DNA of 64,000 nt from Burkholderia cepacia GG4. Lineage in GTDB: Bacteria; Pseudomonadota; Gammaproteobacteria; Burkholderiales; Burkholderiaceae. The DNA lies in NCBI RefSeq assembly GCF_000292915.1, contig NC_018513.1:496001-560000 (forward strand), read 5' to 3'. Positions 1 through 8,755 of the stretch are shown here, in pieces. The notes below the pieces were generated by a model. The model saw only the letters and a program-made list of their open reading frames with translations. It was not told the DNA's origin and did not search any database. The position numbers and the translations under genes were made by a program. Numbering within the stretch: position 1 is the first letter of the stretch; each line of letters opens with the position of its first letter.

Positions 1-678
1 CACCAGCGGCAGCGTCGTCGAACCCGGCCCCGACAGGAACGCCGACAGCACCAGGTCGTCGATCGACAGCGTGAACGACAGCAGCCACCCGGACAGCAGC
101 GCCTGCGAGATCAGCGGCAGCGTCACCACGAAGAACACCTTCAGCGGCGTTGCGCCCAGATCCAGCGCCGCCTCCTCCAGCGACTTGTTCATCTCCTTCA
201 CGCGCGACTGCACGATGATCGCCACGTACGACACGCATAGAATCACGTGGCCGATCCAGATCGTCACCATCCCGCGACCCTTCGGCCAGCCGAACATCTG
301 CTCCAGCGCAACGAACAGCAGCAGCAGCGAGATCCCCTGGATCACCTCCGGAATCACCAGCGGCGCGTTGATCATCCCCGTGTACAGCGTGAAGCCCTTG
401 AAGCGGCCGAAGCGCGCGAGCACGAAGCCCGCCCACGTGCCGATCACGACCGACGCGGTCGCCGTCAGCAGGCCGATCTTCAGCGACAGCCACGCGGCCG
501 TCAGCAGCTCGTCGTCCTGCCACAGCGCCGCGTACCACTTCAGCGAGAAGCCCGACCACACCGTCACCAGCTTCGACTCGTTGAACGAGTACACGACCAG
601 GCTGATGATCGGGATGTACAGGAACAGGAAGCCGAAGGCGAGAACGCCCGTCGACAGCGGTTTGCTCGGCTTGATCAT
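1..678 (-). CDS. potI: Putrescine/spermidine ABC transporter permease PotI (3' part cut by window edge)
   Basis: Second inner-membrane permease of a polyamine importer. The visible N-terminal 226 residues begin MIKPSKPLSTG, then a first membrane helix rich in L, F, Y and I, and several further hydrophobic segments. The permease EAA loop is visible as EEAALDLGATPLKVFFVVTL, the site that docks on the ATPase. The C-terminus lies beyond base 1. The start ATG overlaps the potH stop by 4 bases (ATGA), so the two permeases are translationally coupled. It is the last visible gene of the leftward putrescine operon. Substrate choice of putrescine over spermidine is inferred from the puu/spu genes upstream. 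Confidence 0.9.
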   Translation of the reverse strand, partial: MIKPSKPLSTGVLAFGFLFLYIPIISLVVYSFNESKLVTVWSGFSLKWYAALWQDDELLTAAWLSLKIGLLTATASVVIGTWAGFVLARFGRFKGFTLYTGMINAPLVIPEVIQGISLLLLFVALEQMFGWPKGRGMVTIWIGHVILCVSYVAIIVQSRVKEMNKSLEEAALDLGATPLKVFFVVTLPLISQALLSGWLLSFTLSIDDLVLSAFLSGPGSTTLPLV

Positions 679-1664
679 TTCGCGTCCTCCAGTTCCTTGA
701 CCTGGTAGTACTGGAACAGCGCCATCGGCACCAGCAACAGCAGCACCATCGCGACCGTCACCGCGGACGCCATCGGCCAGTCCATGTTGTTGAAGAATTC
801 ATCCCACATCACGCGGCCGATCATCAGCGTGTCGGCGCCGCCGAGCAGTTCCGGAATCACGTACTCGCCCACCGCCGGGATGAACACCAGCAGGCTGCCG
901 GCGATGATCCCGTTCTTCGACAGCGGCAGCGTGATGCGCGTGAACGCGACCCACGGCTTCGCGCCGAGGTCGTACGCGGCCTCGAGCAGCGTGAGGTCCA
1001 TCTTCACGAGGTGCGCATAGAGCGGCATCACCATGAACGGCAGGTACGAATAGACCATCCCGATGTAGACGCCCGCATCGCTGTGATACAGCCGCAGCGG
1101 CGTGTGGATGATGCCCAGCGCGATCAGCGCGTGGTTCAGCAGGCCGTCGTCCTTCAGGATGCCGATCCATGCGTACACGCGGATCAGGAACGACGTCCAG
1201 AACGGCAGCATCACGGCCATCATCAGCACATTGCGCCGGCCCGGTTCCGAGCGCGCGATGTAGTACGCCATCGGGAAGCCGATCAGCAGGCACAGCAGCG
1301 TCGACACGGCGGCCATCTTCAGCGAGCTGAGGTAGGTCGCGATGTACAGGTCGTCCTGCAGCAGGAACGCGTAGTGCGACAGCTGCAGCGCGAAGTGCAC
1401 GACGCCGTCCTTGATCTCGACGAGCGACGTGTACGGCGGGATCCCCATCACCTGGTCGGCGAAGCTGATCTTGAATACCAGCACGAACGGCAGCGCGAAG
1501 AAGACAGTGAGCCACAGGAACGGCACGCCGATCGCGAGGTTGCGGCCCGACGGCAGGAAGCGCGACAGCGCGGCGAAGCGGCTGCGGCGCTTGGCGGCCT
1601 GGGTCGCAGCGGTAGCGCCGGTCGGCACCGGCGCGGACGGAGTGGAAGCGGAAGTTCTCATCAT
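675..1664 (-). CDS. potH: Putrescine/spermidine ABC transporter permease PotH
   Basis: First permease of the polyamine importer, 329 residues, the usual PotH/PotB size. A Ser/Thr/Ala-rich cytoplasmic N-terminus (residues 1-42) precedes the first helix (about 45-66). Further helices lie near 115-135, 145-170 and 195-215. The EAA loop EAAYDLGAKPW starts at residue 228 and would contact PotG. It starts 7 bases after the potG stop and overlaps potI by 4 bases, so potG-potH-potI form one tight translational unit. Only the precise substrate is uncertain. Confidence 0.93.
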   Translation of the reverse strand: MMRTSASTPSAPVPTGATAATQAAKRRSRFAALSRFLPSGRNLAIGVPFLWLTVFFALPFVLVFKISFADQVMGIPPYTSLVEIKDGVVHFALQLSHYAFLLQDDLYIATYLSSLKMAAVSTLLCLLIGFPMAYYIARSEPGRRNVLMMAVMLPFWTSFLIRVYAWIGILKDDGLLNHALIALGIIHTPLRLYHSDAGVYIGMVYSYLPFMVMPLYAHLVKMDLTLLEAAYDLGAKPWVAFTRITLPLSKNGIIAGSLLVFIPAVGEYVIPELLGGADTLMIGRVMWDEFFNNMDWPMASAVTVAMVLLLLVPMALFQYYQVKELEDAK

Positions 1665-1671
1665 GTCGCCC

Positions 1672-2838
1672 TCACTGCGTCAGCACGACGCCGCTGGCCG
1701 GCGACCACGACACGAACACGTCGTCGTTCCACGACGGCGCGCCGTCATGCAGCAGGTGCGAGCTCGACAGGTTCGACACCACCGTCTTGCCGCTCGGCAG
1801 CCGCACGTGATACAGCGAGTAGCTGCCCATGTACGCGATGTCGGTGACGACACCGCGCGCCCAGTTGTGATGCGAGCCCGGTTTGTCGCGCGATACGTGC
1901 ACGCGCTCCGGGCGCACCGAGATGCCGACCGGCATCCCGAGCGGGCCGGTCACGCCGTGGCTCACGTACATGCGTGCCTCGAGGTCGTCGCTTTCGACGA
2001 AGATGTGATCCGGTTCGTCCTCGACCACGCGCCCTTCGAACAGGTTCGTCGAGCCGATGAACTCGGCCGAGAAGCGGCTGTTCGGGTATTCGTATACTTC
2101 GCCGGGCGTGCCGATCTGCACGATCTTGCCTTCGCTCATCACTGCGAGGCGGCTCGCCATCGTCATCGCCTCCTCCTGGTCATGCGTGACCATCACGCAG
2201 GTCACGTCGACCTTCTCGATGATGTTCACGAGTTCGAGCTGGGTCTTCTGGCGGATCTTCTTGTCGAGCGCGGACATCGGCTCGTCGAGCAGCAGCAGCT
2301 TCGGGCGCTTGACCAGCGAACGTGCGAGCGCGACGCGCTGCTGCTGGCCGCCGGACAGCTGATGCGGCTTGCGCTTCGCGTACTTGCTCATCTGCACCAG
2401 CGCGAGCGCGTCGGCCACGCGTTCCTTGATCTCGTGCTTCGGCGTGCCTTCCTGCTTCAGGCCGAACGCGACGTTCGACTCGACCGACATGTGCGGGAAC
2501 AACGCATACGACTGGAACATCATGTTGACCGGGCGCCGGTACGGCGGCAGCGAGGCAAGGTCCTCGCCGTCGACGAAGATCTTGCCGGAGGTGGCCGTCT
2601 CCAGCCCGGCAAGCATGCGCAGCAGCGTCGACTTGCCGCAGCCGGAGCTGCCGAGCAGCGCGAACAGCTCGTTCTTCGCGATCGTCAGGTTCACGTTGTC
2701 GACGGCGGTGCTGTCGCCGAATTTCTTCACGACGTTTTCGATGCGCACGAACGCGTCGTTCTTCGAACGGGCCACGGGGGCCGGTTGGGTCTGTCGTGCA
2801 GCAGCGGAAGAGGGTATCGATTGCATGGGAGTCACCAT
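1672..2838 (-). CDS. potG: Polyamine ABC transporter ATP-binding protein PotG
   Basis: ATPase that drives the PotHI permeases. 388 residues: Walker A GSSGCGKST at 63-71, signature LSGGQQQR at 161-168, Walker B LLLLDEP at 181-187, then a C-terminal TOBE-type regulatory region with SVRPERV near 305. The first 28 residues are a low-complexity extension typical of Burkholderia PotG/PotA. An alternative start at 2826 (MQSIPSS) has the better ribosome site, GGTGA just upstream, so the N-terminus could be 4 residues shorter. A 188-bp spacer with hairpins separates it from potF. Confidence 0.95.
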   Translation of the reverse strand: MVTPMQSIPSSAAARQTQPAPVARSKNDAFVRIENVVKKFGDSTAVDNVNLTIAKNELFALLGSSGCGKSTLLRMLAGLETATSGKIFVDGEDLASLPPYRRPVNMMFQSYALFPHMSVESNVAFGLKQEGTPKHEIKERVADALALVQMSKYAKRKPHQLSGGQQQRVALARSLVKRPKLLLLDEPMSALDKKIRQKTQLELVNIIEKVDVTCVMVTHDQEEAMTMASRLAVMSEGKIVQIGTPGEVYEYPNSRFSAEFIGSTNLFEGRVVEDEPDHIFVESDDLEARMYVSHGVTGPLGMPVGISVRPERVHVSRDKPGSHHNWARGVVTDIAYMGSYSLYHVRLPSGKTVVSNLSSSHLLHDGAPSWNDDVFVSWSPASGVVLTQ

Positions 2839-3026
2839 TCGTTCTTCACGGATTGCAGGCGTGAGCGTCCCCGCACGAGGCGCGCAACGCGACTCGCGGA
2901 CAACGGCTCGTGCCGGATGGAACAGGGCGCGCGGTGCGCGCGGGCGGACGGAACGTCCGCGGATCTCGAGCGGGCAGGCGTCAGCCGACGATCAGCCGAT
3001 GCCTGCGCCGCCGTGCTGGTTCGCGA
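2839..3026 (-). promoter_or_regulatory. potF-potG intercistronic spacer with hairpins
   Basis: This is the only long gap within the transporter operon. It carries two adjacent GC-rich hairpins: GCGGAC/GTCCGC (2944-2949 with 2955-2960) and GCGCGC/GCGCGC (2927-2932 with 2936-2941). Neither is followed by a T-run, so they are not classic terminators. In many ABC operons such stems stabilise the binding-protein mRNA so that it is made in excess over the membrane parts. That role here is inference. Confidence 0.4.
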
Positions 3027-4142
3027 TCAGTGGCCCGTCTTCAGTTGCGCCCACAGGCGGTTCTCGAGGCGCAGGATGTCGGCCGGCATCGGCTTCATCA
3101 GCACCATCTTCTTCAGCACGTCTTCCGGCGGATACACGGTCGGGTCCTGGGCGACGGACGGCGTGACGAACGGGTGCGCGGCCTTGTTCGCGGTCGGGTA
3201 GAACACCGTGTTGGTGATCGCCGCGTTGACCTTCGGATCGGACACGTAGTTGATCCACTTCATCGCGCTTTCCGGGTGCGGCGCGTCCTTCGGGATCACC
3301 ATCACGTCGAACCACAGCAGGCCGCCTTCCTTCGGGTTCGAGAACTTGATGTCGTACGAGCGCTTCGCCTCCGACGAGCGGCGGTGCGCGATGCCGACGT
3401 CGCCCGACCAGCCGAGCGCGACGCATACGTCGTTGTTCGCGAGGTCGTTGATGTAACCGGACGAGTTGAACTGGGTGATGTACGGGCGGACTTTCTTCAG
3501 GACTTCGAACGCCGCCTGGTAGTCGCCGGGGTTCTTGCTGTTGGGATCCTTGCCCATGTACTGCAGCGTGGCCGCGAACACGTCGACGGCCTGGTCGAGG
3601 AACGACACGCCGCAGCCTTTCAGCTTCTCCATGTTGGCCGGGTCGAACACCAGTGCCCAGCTGTCGACCGGCGCCTTGTCGCCGAGCGCCTTCTTCACCG
3701 CCTGCGCGTTGTAGCCGATGCCGTCCGTGCCGTACGCCCAGGGGACGCCGTACTGGTTGCCCGGATCGGCATCCGCGATCATCTTCATCAACAGCGGATC
3801 GAGGTTCGCGAGGTTCGGGATCTTCGACTTGTCGAGCTTCTGGTACACGCCGGCCTGGATCTGCTTGGCCATGTAGTTCGAGGTCGGCACGACGATGTCG
3901 TAGCCCGAGCTGCCCGCCAACAGCTTCGCCTGCAGCGTGTCGTCGCTGTCGTAATTGTCGTACTTGACGTGGATGCCCGTCTGCTTCTGGAAGTTCGGGA
4001 TCGTGTCGGGTGCGATGTAGTCGGACCAGTTGTAGACGTTCAGCTCGTCGGCATGCGCCGACGGGCTGGCGACCGACGTGAACGCGGCCGCGGCGGCAAG
4101 GGCCGCGACGGAACAGGCTTGGCGAAGAAGGCAGGCACGCAT
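3027..4142 (-). CDS. potF: Periplasmic putrescine-binding protein PotF
   Basis: Extracellular solute-binding protein of the polyamine importer, 371 residues. The start at 4142 is chosen for its ribosome site (AAGGGA) and because it gives a proper signal peptide: positive MRACLLRQ, an Ala-rich core, and cleavage after SAHA near residue 30. The mature protein begins DELNVYNWSDYIAPDTIPNF, the PotD/PotF family signature. Later blocks include YDIVVPTSNYMAKQI and GVPWAYGTDGIGYN, typical of this family. A longer frame to 4199 exists but would bury the signal peptide. It sits 62 bases downstream of spuC. Confidence 0.95.
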   Translation of the reverse strand: MRACLLRQACSVAALAAAAAFTSVASPSAHADELNVYNWSDYIAPDTIPNFQKQTGIHVKYDNYDSDDTLQAKLLAGSSGYDIVVPTSNYMAKQIQAGVYQKLDKSKIPNLANLDPLLMKMIADADPGNQYGVPWAYGTDGIGYNAQAVKKALGDKAPVDSWALVFDPANMEKLKGCGVSFLDQAVDVFAATLQYMGKDPNSKNPGDYQAAFEVLKKVRPYITQFNSSGYINDLANNDVCVALGWSGDVGIAHRRSSEAKRSYDIKFSNPKEGGLLWFDVMVIPKDAPHPESAMKWINYVSDPKVNAAITNTVFYPTANKAAHPFVTPSVAQDPTVYPPEDVLKKMVLMKPMPADILRLENRLWAQLKTGH

Positions 4143-4204
4143 GGTGGAATTCCCTTGGGTTATGGTGGCGTGCGGCGCCCGCCGCACGCCTGTAGGCAAA
4201 GCCG

Positions 4205-5632
4205 TTACGAAAGGCCCAGTTGCTGGGCGGTCGCATCGACGGCCTTCTTCGCCTTCGATACGAGTTCATCGATTTCCTGACGCGAGATCACGAGCGGTGG
4301 CGAAAGCAGCATCCGGTCGCCGGTCGCACGCATGATCAGGTTGCCGTTGAAGCAGAAGTCGCGGCAGATCGTGCCGACCTCGCCGCCGTTCGCGAAGCGG
4401 CGGCGTTCGGCCGGCGACTCGGCGAGCTGCAGGCTCGCGACCATCCCGTGACCGTGCACTTCGCCGACGATCGGGTGACGCGCGAAGGTTTCGCGCATCA
4501 GCGCCTGGAAGTAGGGGCCCGTGTCGTGCTTCACGCGCTCGACGATCCCTTCGTCGCGCAGCAGCTTCAGGTTCGCGACCGCGACCGCAGCTGCGACCGG
4601 GTGGCCCGAGTACGTGAGGCCGTGATTGAACTCGCCGTTGTCGATGATCGGGCGTGCGATGCGTTCATGGATGCCGACCGCACCCATCGGCACGTAACCC
4701 GACGTCAGGCCCTTGGCCATCGTGATCAGGTCCGGCTCGAAGCCGAAGTGCTGGTGGGCGAACCATTCGCCGGTGCGGCCGAACCCGCCGATCACTTCGT
4801 CGGCGACCAGCAGGATGTCGTACTTGCGGCAGATCCGCTGGATTTCCGGCCAGTACGTCGACGGCGGGAAGATCACGCCGCCCGCGCCCTGGAACGGCTC
4901 GCCGATGAACGCCGCGACGTTCTCCGCGCCGAGTTCGAGAATCTTCGCTTCGAGCTGCTGCGCGCGTGCGAGGCCGAACGCTTCCGGCGTCTCGCCCGGT
5001 TGCGCTTCGCCGAAGAAATACGGCTGGTCGATGTGCACGATGTGCTCGACCTTCGACGGCATCTGCTCGTGCATGTAGCCCATCCCGCCGAGCGTGCCGC
5101 CGGCGATCGTCGAGCCGTGATAGCCGTTCTTGCGCGAGATCACATACTTCTTCTGCGGCTTGCCCTGTACGCGCCAGTACTGGTGCACGAGGCGCAGCAC
5201 GGTATCGTTGCCTTCCGAGCCGCTGTTGCAATAGAAGAAGTGGTTGAAGCCTGCGGGCGTCACTTCGGCGAGCATTGCCGACAGTTCGATCACCGGCGGG
5301 TGCGTCGTCTTGAAGAAGGTGTTGTAGAACGGCAGTTCCTGGATCTGGCGATACGCGGCGTCCGCAAGTTCCTTGCGGCCGTAGCCGACGTTCACGCACC
5401 AGAGGCCGGCCATGCCGTCGATCACCTTGTTGCCGTCCGAGTCCCACAGGTAGACGCCGTCGGCCTTCACGATCACGCGGCTGCCCGCGCGATTGAGCGC
5501 ACCCATGTCCGAGAACGGGTGGATGTGGTGCGCGGCGTCGAGCGCGCGGTATTCGGCAGTCGAGCGTGCCTGCGTCGTGCGGGCCGCCGGCGCGGCCGGC
5601 TGGATCCACGCGGATTCGTTGCGGTAAGTCAT
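4205..5632 (-). CDS. spuC: Putrescine/polyamine aminotransferase, SpuC type (class III, PLP)
   Basis: Class III aminotransferase, 475 residues. It probably transfers the amino group of putrescine (or a gamma-glutamylated form) to pyruvate. Visible landmarks: LWCVNVGYGRKELADAA near 78-94, the cofactor segment NSGSEGND at 136-143, VADEVIGGFGRTGEWF near 276-291, and the PLP lysine in TMAKGLTSGY (Lys307). Start at 5632 is supported by GGAGGAAAC directly upstream. It lies 38 bases after puuA. The operon has no PuuB-type oxidase, so this enzyme may fill the deamination step. Beta-alanine:pyruvate or 4-aminobutyrate aminotransferase are alternatives, less likely here. Confidence 0.88.
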   Translation of the reverse strand: MTYRNESAWIQPAAPAARTTQARSTAEYRALDAAHHIHPFSDMGALNRAGSRVIVKADGVYLWDSDGNKVIDGMAGLWCVNVGYGRKELADAAYRQIQELPFYNTFFKTTHPPVIELSAMLAEVTPAGFNHFFYCNSGSEGNDTVLRLVHQYWRVQGKPQKKYVISRKNGYHGSTIAGGTLGGMGYMHEQMPSKVEHIVHIDQPYFFGEAQPGETPEAFGLARAQQLEAKILELGAENVAAFIGEPFQGAGGVIFPPSTYWPEIQRICRKYDILLVADEVIGGFGRTGEWFAHQHFGFEPDLITMAKGLTSGYVPMGAVGIHERIARPIIDNGEFNHGLTYSGHPVAAAVAVANLKLLRDEGIVERVKHDTGPYFQALMRETFARHPIVGEVHGHGMVASLQLAESPAERRRFANGGEVGTICRDFCFNGNLIMRATGDRMLLSPPLVISRQEIDELVSKAKKAVDATAQQLGLS

Positions 5633-5670
5633 GTTTCCTCCGTATTTCCGTAATGCGGTTGTGCGCGCGC

Positions 5671-7008
5671 TTACACGTGCAGCAGCAGATGACGGCGTTC
5701 CCACGAGCTGATCACGCGGAAGAACGCTTCGTATTCGGTTTCCTTCAGCGCGAAATACGCCTTCAGGAACTTGTGGCCGAGAATCTCGCCGAGCGGCTCG
5801 CACGCGGCCATCAGCGTGAGTCCTTCCTCGAGGTTGCGCGGCAGCTGGTACGGCAACTCGTAGCCGTCGCTGACGAGCGGCTCGGTCGGCTCGAGGCGCT
5901 GCGTCATGCCGAGATAGCCGGCCGCGAGCGTCGCCGCGAGCGCGAGGTACGGGTTGCAGTCGACGCCCGGGATCCGGTTCTCGATGCGTCGTGCGGCCGG
6001 GCCCGAGTGCGGGATGCGGAAGCCGACCGTGCGGTTGTCGTAGCCCCACTGCACGTTGATCGGCGCGGCCATGAAACGCGACAGCCGGCGGTACGAGTTG
6101 ATGTACGGCGCGAAGATCGGCATCAGCGCCGGCGTGTACTTCTGCAGCCCCGCGAGGTAGTTGTAGAACAGCGAGGTCGCGCCGCCCGTTTCTTGCGAGG
6201 TGAACAGGTTCCGGCCCGTTTCCTCGTCGACGATGCTTTGGTGCACGTGCATCGCGGAGCCCGGCTCGTTTTCCATCGGCTTGGCCATGAACGTCGCGTA
6301 CATGTTGTGGCGCAACGCGGCCTCGCGCACCGTGCGCTTGAACAGGAACACCTGGTCGGCCAGCGACAGCGCGTCGCCGTGCATGAAGTTGATCTCCATC
6401 TGCGCGGCGCCGACTTCATGGATCAGCGTGTCGATGTCGAGGTTCTGCGCTTCGCAGTACTCGTAGATGTCCTCGAACAGCGGATCGAATTCGTTCACCG
6501 CCTCGATCGAATACGACTGGCGGCCTGTCTCGGGGCGGCCTGTGCGGCCGACCGGCGGACGCAGCGGCAGGTCCGGGTCCTTGTTCATGTCGACCAGGTA
6601 GAACTCGAGCTCCGGCGCGACCACGGGCTTCCAGCCCTTCGCCTTGTACAGGTCGAGCACGCGGCGCAGCACGTAGCGCGGCGAGATCTCGACCGGCGAG
6701 CCGTCGAAGTGCACGCAGTCGTGAATCACCTGCGCGGTCGGGTCGACCGCCCACGGAATCAGGCGGATCGTCGACGTGTCGGGCACGCACACCATGTCGG
6801 GGTCGGTCACGCCGGTGAGCGAGCCGTCTTCCGGATATTCGCCGGTGACGGTCTGCACCATCACGGCCTGCGGCAGGCGCATCGATTCGCCGGACGTGAA
6901 CTTGTTGCGCGGCGTGATCTTGCCGCGCGCGATACCGGCCATGTCGGGAATGATCGCTTCGACTTCGGTGATCCGGTGTTGCTTCAGAAAATCTTCGATG
7001 TCTTGCAT
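5671..7008 (-). CDS. puuA: Gamma-glutamylputrescine synthetase (glutamine-synthetase family)
   Basis: ATP-dependent ligase that attaches glutamate to putrescine, the first step of the gamma-glutamyl route. 445 residues from 7008. Glutamine-synthetase-type landmarks include APELEFYLVD near 155, the metal and substrate segment QMEINFMHGDAL, MAKPMENEPGSAMHVHQS, and the GYDNRTVGFRIP block with following arginines. In-frame codons extend upstream to 7065 through a GAGAAC repeat that would encode alternating Arg-Thr; I prefer the later start because MQDIEDFLKQHRITEVEAII fits the family N-terminus. It lies between puuD and spuC on the same transcript. Confidence 0.92.
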   Translation of the reverse strand: MQDIEDFLKQHRITEVEAIIPDMAGIARGKITPRNKFTSGESMRLPQAVMVQTVTGEYPEDGSLTGVTDPDMVCVPDTSTIRLIPWAVDPTAQVIHDCVHFDGSPVEISPRYVLRRVLDLYKAKGWKPVVAPELEFYLVDMNKDPDLPLRPPVGRTGRPETGRQSYSIEAVNEFDPLFEDIYEYCEAQNLDIDTLIHEVGAAQMEINFMHGDALSLADQVFLFKRTVREAALRHNMYATFMAKPMENEPGSAMHVHQSIVDEETGRNLFTSQETGGATSLFYNYLAGLQKYTPALMPIFAPYINSYRRLSRFMAAPINVQWGYDNRTVGFRIPHSGPAARRIENRIPGVDCNPYLALAATLAAGYLGMTQRLEPTEPLVSDGYELPYQLPRNLEEGLTLMAACEPLGEILGHKFLKAYFALKETEYEAFFRVISSWERRHLLLHV

Positions 7009-7012
7009 GTCT

Positions 7013-7042
7013 GTTCTCGTTCTCGTTCTCGTTCTCGTTCTC
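7013..7042. repeat. Hexanucleotide repeat (GTTCTC)5 in the puuA leader
   Basis: Five perfect GTTCTC units on the plus strand (GAGAAC on the coding strand) sit 4 bases upstream of the chosen puuA ATG at 7008, inside the 53-base puuD-puuA gap. The repeat occupies the ribosome-binding position, and no better Shine-Dalgarno is seen. If the upstream ATG at 7065 were used, it would encode a short Arg-Thr run without changing frame, since 6 is a multiple of 3. Confidence 0.85.
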
Positions 7043-7061
7043 GTTATGTGGGTCGGCGCGC

Positions 7062-7847
7062 TCAAGCGAGCGCGGCGGCGGCCGCGGCACGCGTGCGGGC
7101 GTTGCGGCGCGTGCGGCAGGCGTCGCCGAAGGCGCGGAAAATCGCGCTCGACAGCGGGTCATGCGCATGCCGCCATTCCGGGTGCCATTGCACGGCGAGG
7201 GCGAACGCCGGTGCATCGACGACGCTGACGGCCTCGATCAGGCCGTCCGGCGCGACGGCCTCGACGGCGAGGCCGGAACCGAGCTGCGCGATGCCCTGCT
7301 TGTGCAGCGAGTTCACGTACACGTCGTCGCGGCCGCCGGCGAGCGCGTGCAGCACGCCGCCGTGCGTCAGGCGCACGGTGTGCGCCGGGCCATATTGCGT
7401 GTCCATCGGCGCATCGTCGTCTTCGCGATGATCGGCGAGGCCCGGCACGTCGTGCACGCGCTGGTGCAGCGTGCCGCCGCAGACGACGTTCAGCTCCTGG
7501 AAGCCGCGACATACGGCGAGCACCGGCACGCCCGCCGCGATCGCGGCGCGCAGCAGCGGCAGCGTCGTCGCGTCGCGTGCGGGATCGTGCTTCGTGCCTG
7601 GCGCGCTCGGCTCGCCGCCATACAGGTGCGGCTCGACGTTCGAGTAGCTGCCGGTAAACAGCAGGCCGTCGACCGTGTCGAGCACGTCGTCGACCGACTG
7701 GCGATCGCCGAGTGCCGGCAGCACCATCGCGAACGCGTGCGCGCCGTCGACGATCGCCGCGACGTACTTGTCGCCAACCGTGTGCGACGCGTGTGCGCCG
7801 AGCTGCGTGAAGTCGGCGGTGATGCCGACGAGGGGTTTCCTTTCCAT
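7062..7847 (-). CDS. puuD: Gamma-glutamyl-GABA hydrolase (class I glutamine amidotransferase family)
   Basis: Peptidase C26 enzyme that releases GABA from gamma-glutamyl-GABA, the last step of the gamma-glutamyl putrescine route. 261 residues from 7847. The nucleophile is Cys113 in AVCRGFQELNV, and the triad histidine sits in the C-terminal QWHPEW motif. FTGSYSNVEPHLYGG near 65-79 is typical of PuuD. No strong Shine-Dalgarno is visible, and the frame stays open upstream to 8048, but that extension has no family resemblance. It is the first gene of the leftward operon, so the operon promoter should lie in the gap to its right. Confidence 0.92.
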   Translation of the reverse strand: MERKPLVGITADFTQLGAHASHTVGDKYVAAIVDGAHAFAMVLPALGDRQSVDDVLDTVDGLLFTGSYSNVEPHLYGGEPSAPGTKHDPARDATTLPLLRAAIAAGVPVLAVCRGFQELNVVCGGTLHQRVHDVPGLADHREDDDAPMDTQYGPAHTVRLTHGGVLHALAGGRDDVYVNSLHKQGIAQLGSGLAVEAVAPDGLIEAVSVVDAPAFALAVQWHPEWRHAHDPLSSAIFRAFGDACRTRRNARTRAAAAAALA

Positions 7848-8380
7848 GACGTCAATCAGTTGTCCGTAGGGCTGCCGTGTGCATTGCGCAGGAACAGCGC
7901 GAAATGCAGGCGCGACACGGCCCCGCAGCCTGGCGAAATGCGCAAGGCCGCTGGTGAATGGGCGCAACGGGCTCGCATGGCGATCCGCGCTGCGCGCGAC
8001 GGTCAGGCCGTCGTTCGTTTCGTTGCGAGGCGCGACGCGGCAAGGCATGCGCGAACGCGTTCCGTCACCGCGCAGACGACGCGGCTAACGAGCAGGCAGC
8101 TGAAACGAACGACGAGAAAAGGGGGAGAGGCGCTATGGCAGCAGCGACGCGACTTCGTCGGTATCGACGGCCACGAATGCGCGTGCGGAAACGGCGTTGT
8201 GACGCCGAACGGAACGACGGGACAGGATGGTGTAGATCGACAGGTGCAGCAGGCGAGGACTATGCCAGCCGCAACTGCCATCGGAAGCGGGAACAGCGCT
8301 GCGCAAACTTCGCACATCGCCTCGATCCCACCTCACCAGAGGGCCACGGACTCTCACGATTACACTCGACTGGTTTGTTG

Positions 8381-8393
8381 AAAGTATTGAACA
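8381..8393. promoter_or_regulatory. Candidate PuuR-like half-site (weak)
   Basis: AAAGTATTGAACA resembles the E. coli PuuR recognition sequence as I recall it (AAAATATAATGAACA): the last ten bases match at eight positions. It lies at the left edge of the AT-rich part of the divergent control region, on the puuD side. Confidence 0.3.
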
Positions 8394-8639
8394 CCTGATC
8401 GTTTTGGCGCGCGGGGCGTTTAAAATAATCGAGGTGCCGGGCTCGCGTCACTTACATCGATGGGCATCAATTTTTACGTTGCGATAACGTTTTCTGGTGC
8501 CTATGAATGGCCAATGACGCTGACCTGAGAGCCAGCATATACGAGCCAAAAACGGCGTCAAATGTTTTTTGACGGTCGTGTGTCAGGGCTTTCCCGAGCA
8601 CTGCGAACAAAATATTCGTAAACGGAATGACTCGCGAGG

Positions 8640-8654
8640 TGTTCATTATTTCGA
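8640..8654. promoter_or_regulatory. Candidate PuuR-like operator
   Basis: TGTTCATTATTTCGA matches the reverse complement of the recalled E. coli PuuR site (TGTTCATTATATTTT) at the first ten bases. It lies 100 bases upstream of the regulator gene, where an autoregulatory site is expected. Whether this Burkholderia regulator uses the same site is inference. Confidence 0.45.
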
Positions 8655-8755
8655 ACGCCTTTCAGGGTTTTCCCCGCTGATGCGCGGCATAAAGTGATTA
8701 GAATATTCAACGGCTGCCTAACGCGTCGTTTCACTTTCTCACCGCGCTACCTATC

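Larger units (their letters stand above)
7848..8755. promoter_or_regulatory. 908-bp divergent control region between puuD and the PuuR-like gene
   Basis: I see no credible gene here. The left two thirds is GC-rich with overlapping frames that lack family features. From about 8395 to 8755 base composition turns markedly AT-richer, with TTTAAAATAAT near 8420 and several A/T runs. This is where both divergent promoters and the operators should lie. Two candidate PuuR-like sites are listed separately. Confidence 0.6.

Noticed and set aside
7848..8381. Frames of 100-400 codons in the puuD upstream region
   Set aside because: Most are extensions or antisense of puuD; none shows a domain, signal peptide or ribosome site.
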